Source: Candidatus Magnetomicrobium cryptolimnococcus
Lineage (GTDB): Bacteria; Nitrospirota; Thermodesulfovibrionia; Thermodesulfovibrionales; Magnetobacteriaceae
Direction: 5' to 3'
Length of the DNA: 64,000 nucleotides
Assembly: GCA_018606805.1 (NCBI GenBank)
Contig: JAGYWI010000001.1
Coordinates: forward strand, 1-64,000
Shown here: one piece after another, positions 26,781-37,094 of the stretch
How positions within the stretch are numbered: the first letter of the stretch is position 1
How the letters are laid out: every line of letters begins with the position of its first letter
Program-made: the position numbers and the translations under genes
Notes under the pieces: model-generated
What the model was told of the DNA's origin: nothing
The model's input: only the letters and a program-made list of their open reading frames with translations
Database searches by the model: none

Positions 26781-28001
26781 TTAAAACAAAATAGAAAAAA
26801 TCAGTATAACACTAAGTATTATTAGTACTATAACAGTTGCCCACGCTATAACATTATATACTTTTGAGTTAGTATACTCACCCATCAACGATTGTTTATT
26901 TATTAATAATATAGCATAAATTAAAACAAACGGCAGCAGTATACCATTTATAAACGATGCTGTTACCATAAGAGAAACGAGGGGCATACCGGGTATGACA
27001 ACCATCAGAGCTGCAAAAAATATTGTTACCGTATATATCAACATAAACTGCGGTGCTTCTTTATATGTTTTACCTACTCCTGACTCCCACCCCATAGCCT
27101 CACACATATAATAAGAAGTCGCAAGCGGTACTATTATAGCACCAAGCAAAGAGGCATTTGCTAAACTTACAGTAAATATTAACGTTGCGTACTCACCAGC
27201 AAACGGCTTTAGCGCCATTGCTGCCTCAGCAGCTTCATTTATCCTTATACCATGTGGATAAAGCAATGTCCCGCAAGTTATCAAAATAAAATACCCTATC
27301 GCTATAGTTATAATGCTTCCGACAATAATCTCTATGCGTGAAATATGAAAGTCTTCTTTTCTTAATCCCTTTTCCACAACAGATGATTGTAAATAAAACT
27401 GCATCCATGGTGTTATCGTTGTGCCAATAACAGCTATACTTAACATTATGTATTCTGAATCTAATTTAACAACCGGCACTATCGTATCTTTTAAGACCAA
27501 TTGCCACTGAGGTTTCGCCATAAAACACGACACAGCATAACCTACATACACAAGGCAGGCAATTAAAAGCACCTTTTCAACAAATCTGTAATTGCCCTTA
27601 CTAATAAGCATCCACACCAAAATAGCTCCAAGTGGCACTACAGCGTATTTACTCATATTAAATATCTCAAGACTTGCCGCAAGCCCTGAAAAATTAGCAA
27701 CAGTCGTGCCAAGATTTGCTATAAATAGACAAAACAGCATAATGACTGCCGTCTTTACACCATAGTTTTCCCTAATAAGGTCGGATAATCCCTTGCCAGT
27801 GATAACTCCCATACGGGCGACCATCTCCTGCACAACAATTAGCGATATGGCCGTTGGAATCATAGTCCACATCAAGGCATAGCCGTACCGCGCGCCAGCT
27901 ACCGAGTATGTAGTTATGCCACTGGCGTCATTATCTATCATTGCCGAAATAAGACCAGGTCCAAGCAGCGACAAAATGATTAAAAGCCGTCTTAAACGCA
28001 T
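26781..28001 (-). CDS. Nramp-superfamily divalent-metal transporter, variant binding site
   Basis: 406 aa with about eleven membrane helices. The N-terminus (GPGLISAMIDNDASG) aligns with Nramp TM1. Canonical Nramps have DPGN there, but this has D23-N24-D25. In TM6 the usual MPH metal-binding motif is replaced by T195-I-T-P-W, so the methionine that favours Mn or Fe is missing. The gene is 6 nt after a cytoplasmic protein with MgtE-N and CBS domains, suggesting Mg2+ or another hard ion. Transport is inferred; the ion is not shown. It is not called MntH because of the altered site. Confidence 0.85.
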   Translation of the reverse strand: MRLRRLLIILSLLGPGLISAMIDNDASGITTYSVAGARYGYALMWTMIPTAISLIVVQEMVARMGVITGKGLSDLIRENYGVKTAVIMLFCLFIANLGTTVANFSGLAASLEIFNMSKYAVVPLGAILVWMLISKGNYRFVEKVLLIACLVYVGYAVSCFMAKPQWQLVLKDTIVPVVKLDSEYIMLSIAVIGTTITPWMQFYLQSSVVEKGLRKEDFHISRIEIIVGSIITIAIGYFILITCGTLLYPHGIRINEAAEAAMALKPFAGEYATLIFTVSLANASLLGAIIVPLATSYYMCEAMGWESGVGKTYKEAPQFMLIYTVTIFFAALMVVIPGMPLVSLMVTASFINGILLPFVLIYAILLINKQSLMGEYTNSKVYNVIAWATVIVLIILSVILIFSILF

Positions 28002-28007
28002 TATCGC

Positions 28008-29270
28008 CTAAATCCTCGTTCTCTTCCTTTTAGCCCTTGGCGGCAATATACGGTCTAACACATCATCCACTGTTACCATGCCAAGCATATAACCGTTATC
28101 ATCTACAACCGGAATCGCTACAAGATTATACTTGGATATTTTAGCAGCCACTATGTCCTCATCATCTTCCGGGTGCACACACTTATAATTTGTAATCATA
28201 ATATCAAAAAGATATTTATCTGGCGGCGACAGCAGTAGCTCCTTTAAGGAAAGCACTCCGGCAAGCCTTTCATCCTTGTCCTCCACATAAATATAGTAGA
28301 TAGTCTCAACCTCTGCGGCATCAACCTTAAAGCGTTCAAGCGCCTCACCTACTGTCATCGTGGCTCGATAGACAAGGTACTCATTTGTCATGATGCCACC
28401 TGCGGAATCCTCCTCATGACCAAGGAGCTCTTGTATGTTTTCAGCCTCCTCACGGTCAATTTGGTCAAATATCTCTTTAATCTTATTTTTAGGCAAATCC
28501 GGCAACACATCTGCTGCCTCATCCGGCGGCATCTCCTCTATTATGTCTGCCGCCTTGGCAGTTTCCATGCTTGACAATATTTCAACCTGTGTCTTTGGCT
28601 GCAATTCCGAAAGTGTCTCAGATGCTGTCTCAACATCTAAGGTACTGAAAAAATCTGCCGCCTCTTTTCTTGGCATAGAGTTAATCATCTCGGCTATATC
28701 TGCCGGGTGCATCTGTTTTAACATCTGTTGGGGCATTTTTAGTGTTATGGCCTTCAATCTAGGCTCTAACGGCTGAAGGTAATCCCAGCTTATCAAAGTA
28801 ACCGGCAGCGATAACTTAATAAATCGTAAAAACGATTCCGTTTTTTTCTCAATTCCAAGTCGTCTCAATATACCCCTTACACCAATGTCTATTGCCACAA
28901 ACACTGCACGGCTTAAATAGCCCTCTATTTTTATATCGTTTACACGCACAACCTTAGCACCATTTATATCCACCACCTGTTTGTCTAAAATATCACGCAC
29001 AGCTAATAAATCTGTTTCGTTAAAATCGTAAATGGCTAGTTGGTCTTTTTGCAGCGTTGTTGTAATTATCTTTCTATTGAATATGGGCAGACTTTTATAG
29101 TGCAATCTATAGAATTTTTTTTTATCTTCTATTAAAAGAGCTTCTATGCCCGGCAGAGTTTCATCTTTTATAACAACCACATCTTTTATGGTGCCAAAAA
29201 ACTCACCTTGCTGTCCGTAGACCGATTTATTTAAAATCTCGCTTATAAATATTTCGCCAATTAAAGGCAT
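28008..29270 (-). CDS. Soluble MgtE-N/CBS regulatory protein
   Basis: 420 aa, no membrane helix. The N-terminal region (about 1-180) looks like PRC-barrel-type modules (SVYGQQGEFFGTIKDVV). Residues about 190-290 are MgtE-N-like helical repeats (HPADIAEMINSM, EEMPPDEAADVLPDL), and about 300-415 form a CBS pair (MTNEYLVYRA, VDDNGYMLGMVTVDDVLDRI). It lacks the MgtE membrane domain. In MgtE these domains sense Mg2+ and gate the pore. Here it probably senses ion or nucleotide levels and controls the adjacent Nramp-like transporter, with which it forms one operon. Confidence 0.85.
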   Translation of the reverse strand: MPLIGEIFISEILNKSVYGQQGEFFGTIKDVVVIKDETLPGIEALLIEDKKKFYRLHYKSLPIFNRKIITTTLQKDQLAIYDFNETDLLAVRDILDKQVVDINGAKVVRVNDIKIEGYLSRAVFVAIDIGVRGILRRLGIEKKTESFLRFIKLSLPVTLISWDYLQPLEPRLKAITLKMPQQMLKQMHPADIAEMINSMPRKEAADFFSTLDVETASETLSELQPKTQVEILSSMETAKAADIIEEMPPDEAADVLPDLPKNKIKEIFDQIDREEAENIQELLGHEEDSAGGIMTNEYLVYRATMTVGEALERFKVDAAEVETIYYIYVEDKDERLAGVLSLKELLLSPPDKYLFDIMITNYKCVHPEDDEDIVAAKISKYNLVAIPVVDDNGYMLGMVTVDDVLDRILPPRAKRKRTRI

Positions 29271-29420
29271 TTTCTCATACGCATCTTCATATTATTAAAC
29301 AAGCTACTATGATAGCACATCTTTATTTAAACAATATTAAATTATAATTAAATTCTACTCTAACTCTTTTTATAGATAGTGCGAAGGCTTCACGCAAGAA
29401 GTTAAGGAAAAAGAGGCGTT

Positions 29421-29453
29421 GGAGAAAACCTTTTTCTCGAAAATGGTTTTCCC
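29421..29453 (-). repeat. Dispersed hairpin repeat near the response regulator 3' end
   Basis: GGAGAAAACC (29421-29430) faces GGTTTTCCC (29445-29453). It lies between genes at 29270 and 29512 and is a short relative of the GC-rich hairpin family. It follows the 3' end of the minus-strand gene at 29512. Confidence 0.5.
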
Positions 29454-29511
29454 TCGTTCCTTTATCTTTTTTATTTCTTTTTTTTATTTCTTTTCTTCTT
29501 CATTTTTCACT

Positions 29512-30435
29512 TTAACAAATAGCAACTCTATTTCGACCTTCGCCTTTTGCCTTATATAGAGCATCGTCAGCTTTTTTAATCATAATATCTTCTGTGATAC
29601 CATTATCACCGAAGGCAACGTTAATACCGATAGAAACCGTTAACACATCAGATATATTGCTTTTGGCATGTTCTATATTAAGCACTGCGATTTTTTTTCT
29701 GATGTTTTCAACAAAATTCAATGATTGTTGAACATCAAGCCCGACAAACAGTGCTCCAAACTCCTCGCCTCCCATACGAAACACATAGTCGCCCGGTCTT
29801 TTAAAATGCTGTTTTAATATTGTTGCTACCTGTTTTATTGCCTCATCACCTGCCTGATGGCCATAATTGTCGTTATATTGTTTAAAAAAGTCTATATCGA
29901 GCATCATAAAAGCAATATACCTTCTTTCTCTTTTAGCGCGTTCAAGCTCACGTTTAAAAAATATCTCCATAGAGCGCCTGTTATATAGACCAGTCAGAGG
30001 ATCGGTTAAGGACATTTCACGGTTTAGGTCGGTTTCTCTTTTCAGTTTTAAAGCTGACTTTACACGTGCTATGAACTCCACATCATTTATTGGTTTTCTT
30101 ATGTAGTCATTAGCGCCGGCATCAAAGCAGTTTTTTAGTGTTTCAGTGTCAACCTTTGCTGTTATCATTATAATTGGTATAGATTTAAGCCTATCATTTG
30201 ATTTAAATTCCTTACATGCCGTAATACCGTCAATTTCAGGCATCATGATATCCAGCAGTATAAGGTCTATGTTTTCCTCAACTAACACCTTGCGTGCCTC
30301 TTTAACGTTAAAGGCTTCCTTAATATTATAAAACCCCTCTTCCTCCAAAAAGGCCTTAGCCAGTTCTAGATTATCAGGTGTATCATCAACAATCAGTACC
30401 TGCATGGCTGCATAATCGTTATTTGGAGAGTTCAT
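29512..30435 (-). CDS. Response regulator diguanylate cyclase (REC-GGDEF)
   Basis: 307 aa from ATG 30435; the frame is open to 30474, but GAGGAAAG lies just before 30435 and the protein then starts MNSPNNDYAAMQV. REC domain with LIVDDTPDN, the phospho-acceptor LLLDIMMPEIDG, and a conserved Lys in YIRKP. The GGDEF domain has the active GGEEF motif with an RPGD I-site five residues upstream. Similar to PleD-like regulators. It overlaps the histidine-kinase stop by 17 nt, so it is probably controlled by that kinase. Confidence 0.93.
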   Translation of the reverse strand: MNSPNNDYAAMQVLIVDDTPDNLELAKAFLEEEGFYNIKEAFNVKEARKVLVEENIDLILLDIMMPEIDGITACKEFKSNDRLKSIPIIMITAKVDTETLKNCFDAGANDYIRKPINDVEFIARVKSALKLKRETDLNREMSLTDPLTGLYNRRSMEIFFKRELERAKRERRYIAFMMLDIDFFKQYNDNYGHQAGDEAIKQVATILKQHFKRPGDYVFRMGGEEFGALFVGLDVQQSLNFVENIRKKIAVLNIEHAKSNISDVLTVSIGINVAFGDNGITEDIMIKKADDALYKAKGEGRNRVAIC

Positions 30436-32821
30436 ATCTTTCCTCTTTTTTAGCAAAAGTACTTTTAATAACATTCATTATATCATCTTTAGCCGTAGAT
30501 TTAGAAACAGATTCAACGGCTCCAAGGGTAAAGGCTATTTTCTCATCAGCCACTACACTTATTATAATAACAGGAATATGGGAGGTAGCGTGCTCACTTT
30601 TTAATGCCTTTAAGACCTCCCAACCGCTCATATCTGGAAGCAGTATATCTAGTAGTATCAAATCAGGCTTAAAGGCCTTTGCCTTATTAAGTCCATCGGC
30701 TCCATTTTTTGCTGTTATTAATTGATAGCCACAATCTTTCATATACTCAGTCATTATCTTTCTGCTATCATCGTCATCGTCAATTTGTAAAACATATATT
30801 TGGTCATTAGTAATTTCACGAATATCCGTAAAGTGGCTTTTATGTTCTTCCATATCCACCACTTCAGTAATTTCAGGGCACAAAGGGAAGGATAAAGTAA
30901 AGGTTGCCCCCTCACCATATTTGGACACAACATCAATTTTACCACCTATACGTTCTGCAATGCTTTTAGATATAGTTAAACCAAGACCAGTGCCGCCATA
31001 TTCCTTTGTGCTACTAGAGTCCACCTGTGTAAATGCTTCAAAAATAGCCGCCTGCTTATCCTCAGGTATACCTTTGCCATTATCTTTTACTGAAAAATTT
31101 AACCCCTGTTTGTCATTTTTTTCGATAATAACCTCAATCTTACCAGTTATGGGTTCAACAAATTTGATAGCATTGCCAATTAAATTAATCAGTATTTGTT
31201 GAATTTTCTGCTCATCGCTTTCTATCTCAATGTCCTCATCAAGTTTATTTATAAGTTCAATAGAGACGTTTTTGTTATCAGCTTGTGGTCTAAGCATATC
31301 CACCGTATTTGACACAGTAGGTATAACAGAAAAGCGCCCTTTATCTATTTCCATTCTACCGGCTTCTATTTTAGACAGGTCTAGTATATCATTAATGATT
31401 TTTAGTAAATGTACACCATTTCGGTTTATCTTTTCCAGATAGTTAAGAGATTTAGTCCCTAATGAGCCTTCACGATTTTTTAATAGCAGGTTAGAAAATC
31501 CTATAACTGAGTTAAGTGGCGTACGCAGCTCATGTGAGACATTTGCAAGAAACTCACTTTTTAGGCGATTTGCCGAGGCTAACTCCATGTTAGCAAGCTT
31601 AAGTCGTTGCGTTTGCATTTGCACTGTTTGGTATGATATAGCATTATTTAAGGCATGGGCTAGCGTATTTATATAACCTTCAAGATATGCCCCTTCCTCT
31701 TTTTTATCTGATATGGAGGCTATGACAATGGCACCGAGCTTTTGTTTTTGAAATATAATTGGTATTGCCGTAACACTTTTTATTGGTATTTTAAATAATC
31801 CCGTATCTATTAATGGCATTGAAACATCACTGGTAATATCCTTGACGGTAAGCCACTGGGCAGAATTTATAGCCTTTAGTGGAAGCCCTTCGGAAGACAC
31901 GCTGAAGTACTCTGAAGCTAGTGCCTTATCATCAATGCTGACGCTTGCTATTAGCTCTAATTTTTCTTCAACATACCGATAAAATAAACCTATCTGCGAG
32001 TTAGTAGCCTCCACAATTTGTTTAATAGTGCGGCTAGCTATATAGTAAATATCCACAGAGTGTAACGTGGAAAGAAACGTTGTAAAGCTTGACAGGCGGT
32101 CTCTTTCTTTTTGCAGTTTTTCATTTAGCTGTTTTTGATACACACTGAAACTTTCAAGTTCCTGTTGATTTGCACGTATGTTTTGCATTATGGGGGTTGA
32201 TAGCGCTATTATAAAAAATGCAATAATAATAATTGTATAAAGCAGGGCTTTACCGGTACGAGAAAAAATAGAATTAGCCTTATTTTTTTCAATTTTAGCA
32301 GAGTTATATTCAAAGTCAATGAGCTTATTTATAACATTAACAGCCGGTTCTATAGCCGTGTATATTTCCTCATTAGTTATTGCCTTTATAGAGGCAATGT
32401 TTTCAGATTCGTAGTAACCAAGCACCATATCAATAAATCTATTAGCAGCCAGCACTAATAAATCGGCTGCCTTTCTATCCCGTTCTTCTTCAGGCGTATA
32501 GTATGTCGCTGTGTATGCGTCCCATTTTTTATTAATAACATTGCTTGCATATAGAATTTTATTTTTACCATCTTTAATGCTTAAATGACCTTCTTTTGTC
32601 TTATCAATTGTTTCTATTATATTTTTTGAATACATGGTTGTTATGGTGTTAAGATCGCCTATTGGTATCATATTGCCAAAATATATAATATCCAAACCGG
32701 ACTTTATCTTTCCCATATTTATATATGATGTATACCCAGTAACAAACAATCCAGCCACTACTATACAAAAAAACAATGATAACTTCCATGCAAGAGACAT
32801 TTTGTTAAGTAATTTGGTCAT
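30419..32821 (-). CDS. Hybrid sensor histidine kinase
   Basis: 800 aa. TM helices near residues 15-32 and 190-212 flank a four-helix-bundle-like sensor. A GAF domain lies near 240-390. The HisKA domain has the phospho-acceptor His in NVSHELRTPLNSV. The ATPase domain shows DNGKGIPEDK and GGTGLGLTIS. The C-terminal REC has LLDILLPDMSG; its switch Lys lies in VSKST, not the usual KP. Gene order is response regulator, hybrid kinase, REC-GGDEF, with overlaps (4 nt, 17 nt), a typical phosphorelay operon feeding c-di-GMP synthesis. Confidence 0.94.
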   Translation of the reverse strand: MTKLLNKMSLAWKLSLFFCIVVAGLFVTGYTSYINMGKIKSGLDIIYFGNMIPIGDLNTITTMYSKNIIETIDKTKEGHLSIKDGKNKILYASNVINKKWDAYTATYYTPEEERDRKAADLLVLAANRFIDMVLGYYESENIASIKAITNEEIYTAIEPAVNVINKLIDFEYNSAKIEKNKANSIFSRTGKALLYTIIIIAFFIIALSTPIMQNIRANQQELESFSVYQKQLNEKLQKERDRLSSFTTFLSTLHSVDIYYIASRTIKQIVEATNSQIGLFYRYVEEKLELIASVSIDDKALASEYFSVSSEGLPLKAINSAQWLTVKDITSDVSMPLIDTGLFKIPIKSVTAIPIIFQKQKLGAIVIASISDKKEEGAYLEGYINTLAHALNNAISYQTVQMQTQRLKLANMELASANRLKSEFLANVSHELRTPLNSVIGFSNLLLKNREGSLGTKSLNYLEKINRNGVHLLKIINDILDLSKIEAGRMEIDKGRFSVIPTVSNTVDMLRPQADNKNVSIELINKLDEDIEIESDEQKIQQILINLIGNAIKFVEPITGKIEVIIEKNDKQGLNFSVKDNGKGIPEDKQAAIFEAFTQVDSSSTKEYGGTGLGLTISKSIAERIGGKIDVVSKYGEGATFTLSFPLCPEITEVVDMEEHKSHFTDIREITNDQIYVLQIDDDDDSRKIMTEYMKDCGYQLITAKNGADGLNKAKAFKPDLILLDILLPDMSGWEVLKALKSEHATSHIPVIIISVVADEKIAFTLGAVESVSKSTAKDDIMNVIKSTFAKKEERYELSK

Positions 32822-33213
32822 AATTCCACACTCCTTTTATGTATGAGTTTTTCTATGGAATTTAAAAGTAGACTCTCATCTATTATAGGTTTCGATACAT
32901 AGCCATCAAAGCCTATCCGAAGATACCGCTCCCTATCGCCTTTCATAGCATGTGCCGTTACGGCAATGATGGGCATTCTTCTTAAAGATTTATCCTGCTT
33001 AAAGCGTCTTAAGATTTCATTGCCATCCATTTTAGGCATTGAAATATCCAAAAGTACAAGTGATGGCTCATTTTCTTTAGCCATTTCCACTGATTTAGTT
33101 GAATCCGACGTCTTAATTACCGCATACTTGCCCTCAAGTATTGCCTCAAGTAACTCCATGCTGTCTAGATTATCTTCAATTATGAGTATTGTCTTTTTTT
33201 TCATAGTGCGCAT
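32818..33213 (-). CDS. Single-domain response regulator
   Basis: 131 aa, one REC domain. Acidic start ILIIEDNLDS, phospho-acceptor in LVLLDISMPKMDG, switch residues AVTAH and the conserved Lys in YVSKP. No output domain. It may pass phosphate between kinase and another protein. It is first of the three-gene operon, with a 4-nt ATGA overlap with the kinase. Confidence 0.92.
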   Translation of the reverse strand: MRTMKKKTILIIEDNLDSMELLEAILEGKYAVIKTSDSTKSVEMAKENEPSLVLLDISMPKMDGNEILRRFKQDKSLRRMPIIAVTAHAMKGDRERYLRIGFDGYVSKPIIDESLLLNSIEKLIHKRSVEL

Positions 33214-33280
33214 ATATTAATTTCGTTAATATCTACGTATAACTTTAATTATAGCAGATTTTGGTAGACATTAAAGAAAA

Positions 33281-33312
33281 GTAGGGGCTTGCCCCTATGT
33301 TCGCCCCTACAA
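33281..33312 (-). repeat. Dispersed MITE-like repeat core, copy D (partial)
   Basis: GTAGGGGCTTGCCCCTATG followed by TTCGCCCCTACAA is the reverse complement of the core in copy A at 12999-13025. Only the core remains, in the 180-nt gap between the regulator and the chemoreceptor. Confidence 0.55.
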
Positions 33313-33396
33313 TAATGGATGTTTGGATATTATATTTTTTGCAAATCTAACTTGACTAAAAGGGTTTTCACCTGTGTATGTCTTTCATTTTTAGCA

Positions 33397-35166
33397 TTAA
33401 GTCTTACACGTTGCAATGGAAAGCTTAAGCTGTGTTGCCCGTGAAGCTAATTCTTCTGCTGTTGATGACATTTCTTCTGCTGATGATGCATTTTGTTGTA
33501 TCACTTGGTCTAACAGGTTCAAAGCGTTACTAATTTGCTCAGCCCCTGAGCTTTGCTCACTACTTGCAGTTGCTATTTCTTGGACTAGTTCAGATGTCTT
33601 TTGTATCTGAGGCACTAATTCTTGCAATAGTTGTCCTGATTTATTAGCTAGTCCTACCGTACTTGTAGACAACAGGGTGATTTCCCCAGCTGCCTTTTGG
33701 CTTCGTTCAGCAAGTTTCCTAACCTCCGAGGCTACTACGGCAAAGCCCTTGCCGTGTTCACCAGCCCTAGCTGCCTCGATTGCGGCATTTAAAGCCAGAA
33801 GATTTGTCTGCCGTGCTATTTCTTCTATAATAGATATTTTTTCTGCTATGTTTTTCATTGCATCTATTGCTTCCATAATAGATTTCCCACTGCTTTTAGC
33901 GTCATCGGCTGCCTTTACTGCAATTTTTTCTGTCTGTTGGGAGTTGTGCGAGTTTTGTTTTATGCTTGACTTCATCTGTTCCATAGATGATGATACCTCT
34001 TCAATAGATGCAGCCTGCTTGGTTGAGCCGTCAGATAACCCATAAGCAACCGATTTCATCTCTTCACTGACTTGTGCCACATGATCAGTTGTTCCTTTTA
34101 ATTCGCTAAAAAAACTGCATAATTTATCTGTCATCATATTGATTCCTATAAGTAAATCGCCTGTCTCATCCTTTGTTCTAACCTTAGCCTTATGGGTCAT
34201 ATTACCTTCTGCTATTAGGTAGGTTGTAGCAACCGCCTCTTTCAGATTTTTGATAATTCCATAGGCAATTATAAAAAGTACCACACATACAACAGCACCT
34301 GTTAATACTAGTGTTGTAAAGAATATCCACGTTATTCGGTCTTGCATTGATTGATGGTAGGATTTATTTACTTTAATGAGTTCTTTTACATCGGTTTTCA
34401 GTTCTAATATGATAGGGTCAAGTGCTCTTCTGCTGTCTATCATCCCTTGTAAATAATCGTCGTTATCTTTGGTTGCTTTTGCAAAGGCTGTAAATTTTTT
34501 ATAGTATTCAGTTATCTTTGTTCTAATCTCATCTTTAGATTGTTGTTGCATTTGGCTTGTCTGTAGTAATACGTCAAAATTCTTTATTTCATTATCCATT
34601 TTGTCAAGTGATTTTTTATCTTTACGGAGCATATAATCTTTTTCATGACGACGCAAATATAACATAGAAATCATAAGTTTTGGCTCATTTACGTTTTTTA
34701 ATACCTCCTCGATGTCATGAACAGCCTTCCGTAAACTACCCAGTAAACCACTTTCTTCATTAAGTCCTATAGTGATTTTTTGCTCAGCAAGCTTTACAAA
34801 TTGCTCTTGATAGACCTGTATTATATCCGATAGTTTATCAATCTTATTTTTTAATGCGTCACTTTCCAATAATACCCTAAGGCTTTCTGCAAACGTTAAT
34901 GTTTTTTCAATGTCTTTTTTCAAATTTTCTATGTATTCAGGCTGATTTCTTAATAAAAAATTCTTTTCATCTCTGCGAGCTTGAGCGATTGAGATATTTA
35001 CCTCGCTAATATATTCAGTAATTTGTAGAATTTGGTCATCTTTTTCTTGGCCAATCTCTCCAATGTGTAAAATATACGCATACGTTACCCCTAACCCTAC
35101 AAATCCTGTAACTAACAATAATGCCAAAACTATCATCTTTTGACTAATTTTTAGATTATTAAACAT
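33397..35166 (-). CDS. Methyl-accepting chemotaxis protein
   Basis: 589 aa from ATG 35166; the frame extends to 35235, but GAGGTG lies 7 nt before 35166 and the first TM follows directly. TM at about 9-30, a large periplasmic helical domain of about 250 residues with paired motifs [11 protein letters not shown] and [11 protein letters not shown] (HBM-type sensor), TM near 290-310, HAMP, and a signalling domain with the tip [20 protein letters not shown]. It senses a small ligand and controls CheA. The flagellar genes are 20 kb away. Confidence 0.92.
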   Translation of the reverse strand: MFNNLKISQKMIVLALLLVTGFVGLGVTYAYILHIGEIGQEKDDQILQITEYISEVNISIAQARRDEKNFLLRNQPEYIENLKKDIEKTLTFAESLRVLLESDALKNKIDKLSDIIQVYQEQFVKLAEQKITIGLNEESGLLGSLRKAVHDIEEVLKNVNEPKLMISMLYLRRHEKDYMLRKDKKSLDKMDNEIKNFDVLLQTSQMQQQSKDEIRTKITEYYKKFTAFAKATKDNDDYLQGMIDSRRALDPIILELKTDVKELIKVNKSYHQSMQDRITWIFFTTLVLTGAVVCVVLFIIAYGIIKNLKEAVATTYLIAEGNMTHKAKVRTKDETGDLLIGINMMTDKLCSFFSELKGTTDHVAQVSEEMKSVAYGLSDGSTKQAASIEEVSSSMEQMKSSIKQNSHNSQQTEKIAVKAADDAKSSGKSIMEAIDAMKNIAEKISIIEEIARQTNLLALNAAIEAARAGEHGKGFAVVASEVRKLAERSQKAAGEITLLSTSTVGLANKSGQLLQELVPQIQKTSELVQEIATASSEQSSGAEQISNALNLLDQVIQQNASSAEEMSSTAEELASRATQLKLSIATCKT

Positions 35167-35381
35167 AAAACTCACCTCGTTATTTCTTGTATGCGGCATT
35201 AACCGTTTGTAAATGTGCCGCCTTTGGGGTGTCATCCCTTAAACACCAAGAGAGCCATTTTACATAAGTAATGATTAAAATACAACTATTATTTTTACAA
35301 ACCATTTTTATTTGGGAGGCAAAGCGGGGAATAACCTTTTTGAAAAAGTGTTTCCTCCTAACGTTATCTATATAAATACTA

Positions 35382-37091
35382 TTACTCTTTCTGTTTAACT
35401 ATGAAATCTTCTAAAACAAGATAATCTACCTTTGTATTTAAAAAGGTGGTAATAGCCTCTTTTGGTGTACAGACGATAGGTTCTTGTACATTAAATGATG
35501 TATTTAAAAGTAGTGGAATATTGGTTATCTTTTCAAATTCCTTAATAAGTGCCCAAAATCTTGGATTAATATCTTTGAAAACCGCCTGCGGGCGAGCTGT
35601 GTTATCAATATGGATGGTTGCTGGAATTTTAGCGGCAATATCATGTCTTACCGGAAAGGCGAAGTTCATGAAAGGAGAGTTATAGTAGTAGTCGAAAAAC
35701 TCTGATGCCTTTTCAGCCAATATGGAAGGTGCAAACGGTCTGAAGTGCTCACGATGCTTAACTCGTTTATTTATAATATCCTTCATCTCCGCAATCCGCG
35801 GGTCTGCTAACAAACTTCTAGCCCCAAGAGCCCGTGGTCCCCATTCCATTCTGCCATGAAACCAAAATAATAACTTCCCATTTGATATGATTTCAGCAGT
35901 TTTTTTCAACAATTCACTTTCTGTGTATCTTTCATACGGTATGTTCATCTCATTAAGTATTTTTTCACACTGAATGGTTGTATATGATGGTCCTAAGTAT
36001 ACACTTTTAAAGATATATTCTCTGTTATTTGGTGTATTTTTGGAGTGTTCAATATATAGTGGAGCACCAATAGCCCCGCCAGCATCCCCTGCCGCAGGTT
36101 GCAGGAATATCTTCCTAAACGGTGTATGTGCCAGTAGCTTACCAGCCGCAACGCAATTAAAAGCTACACCTCCTGCAAGACAAAGGTTGTCAACCATAGT
36201 TAACCTATAAAGGTGATTAACCATATGAAAAAAAGCCTCTTCAATTATTGCTTGAGCACTGGCAGCCACATCGGCGTGTCTTTGCGTGATCTCCTCTTCC
36301 CTTTGGCGCTGTTTTCCAAAAACATCTACTGTAGGTTTAAGGAAAAGCCCCTTTCGTGCAAGGTGATAATCTATAAAATATGGGTCTAAATAAAACGTTC
36401 CATCTGTATGGAATCTTATAAAATGTCTCTTTAAATGCTCTGCATAAAGTGGCTTACCAAGGGCTGCAAGCCCCATGACCTTGTACTCATCGGCTTGCAC
36501 ATTAAAGCCTAAAAAGGCCGTCACTGCTGAATAGAATTGCCCTAACGAGTGTGGCAGTTTTATAGCCTTAAGCTTTTTAATGCTCTTTCCCTCTCCAAGC
36601 CAAAACACTGTTGTTTCAGCCTCGCCCGCTCCATCAACTGTCAAGATAGCAGACCTATCATACGGTGAACACAAAAAAGCCGATGCTGCATGGGATAGGT
36701 GATGGTCTACGTAGTGTATAGTATACTTACCTTCACCAAAGTATTTATTTAAAAGTTGTCTTAGACGAAAAAGCTCTGCCCACTCATTGTACATTTGTCC
36801 CATGCCTCTTTCAAGCTTAGCTTTAAACATGTAAGAGGACTTATAAAAACTCTTAAACGCTTCTATAGCACGCCTTCTAAGCACCCATGGCCTCCACGAC
36901 GCGCATACAGCATCAATTTCACTAATTTTAAGCCCACTATTATCAAGGCAAAACCTTATTGCATTTATAGGTAAGCCATGCGCATGCTTTATGCGCGTAA
37001 ATCTTTCCTCTTCTGCTGCGTTAATGACATGTCCATCTACCACTAACGCACATGAAGCATCGTGCATGTTATTTATGCCTAATATCTTCAT
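35382..37091 (-). CDS. Carbamoyltransferase (NodU/CmcH family)
   Basis: 569 aa. N-terminal Kae1-like ATPase fold with HHLSHAASAF, VDGAGE and GGVAFNCVAAGKLL; C-terminal YrdC-like region with WGPRALGARSLLADPR. These enzymes transfer a carbamoyl group to a hydroxyl on a sugar or natural product. It starts 3 nt after the stop of a type I phosphodiesterase on the same strand, so the two are one operon. The acceptor is unknown; nearby glycosyltransferases make a surface glycan possible. Confidence 0.92.
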   Translation of the reverse strand: MKILGINNMHDASCALVVDGHVINAAEEERFTRIKHAHGLPINAIRFCLDNSGLKISEIDAVCASWRPWVLRRRAIEAFKSFYKSSYMFKAKLERGMGQMYNEWAELFRLRQLLNKYFGEGKYTIHYVDHHLSHAASAFLCSPYDRSAILTVDGAGEAETTVFWLGEGKSIKKLKAIKLPHSLGQFYSAVTAFLGFNVQADEYKVMGLAALGKPLYAEHLKRHFIRFHTDGTFYLDPYFIDYHLARKGLFLKPTVDVFGKQRQREEEITQRHADVAASAQAIIEEAFFHMVNHLYRLTMVDNLCLAGGVAFNCVAAGKLLAHTPFRKIFLQPAAGDAGGAIGAPLYIEHSKNTPNNREYIFKSVYLGPSYTTIQCEKILNEMNIPYERYTESELLKKTAEIISNGKLLFWFHGRMEWGPRALGARSLLADPRIAEMKDIINKRVKHREHFRPFAPSILAEKASEFFDYYYNSPFMNFAFPVRHDIAAKIPATIHIDNTARPQAVFKDINPRFWALIKEFEKITNIPLLLNTSFNVQEPIVCTPKEAITTFLNTKVDYLVLEDFIVKQKE

Positions 37092-37094
37092 AAT

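Noticed and set aside
26781-28001. Naming the transporter MntH.
   Set aside because: The DPGN and MPH signatures are both altered, so Mn specificity is not supported.
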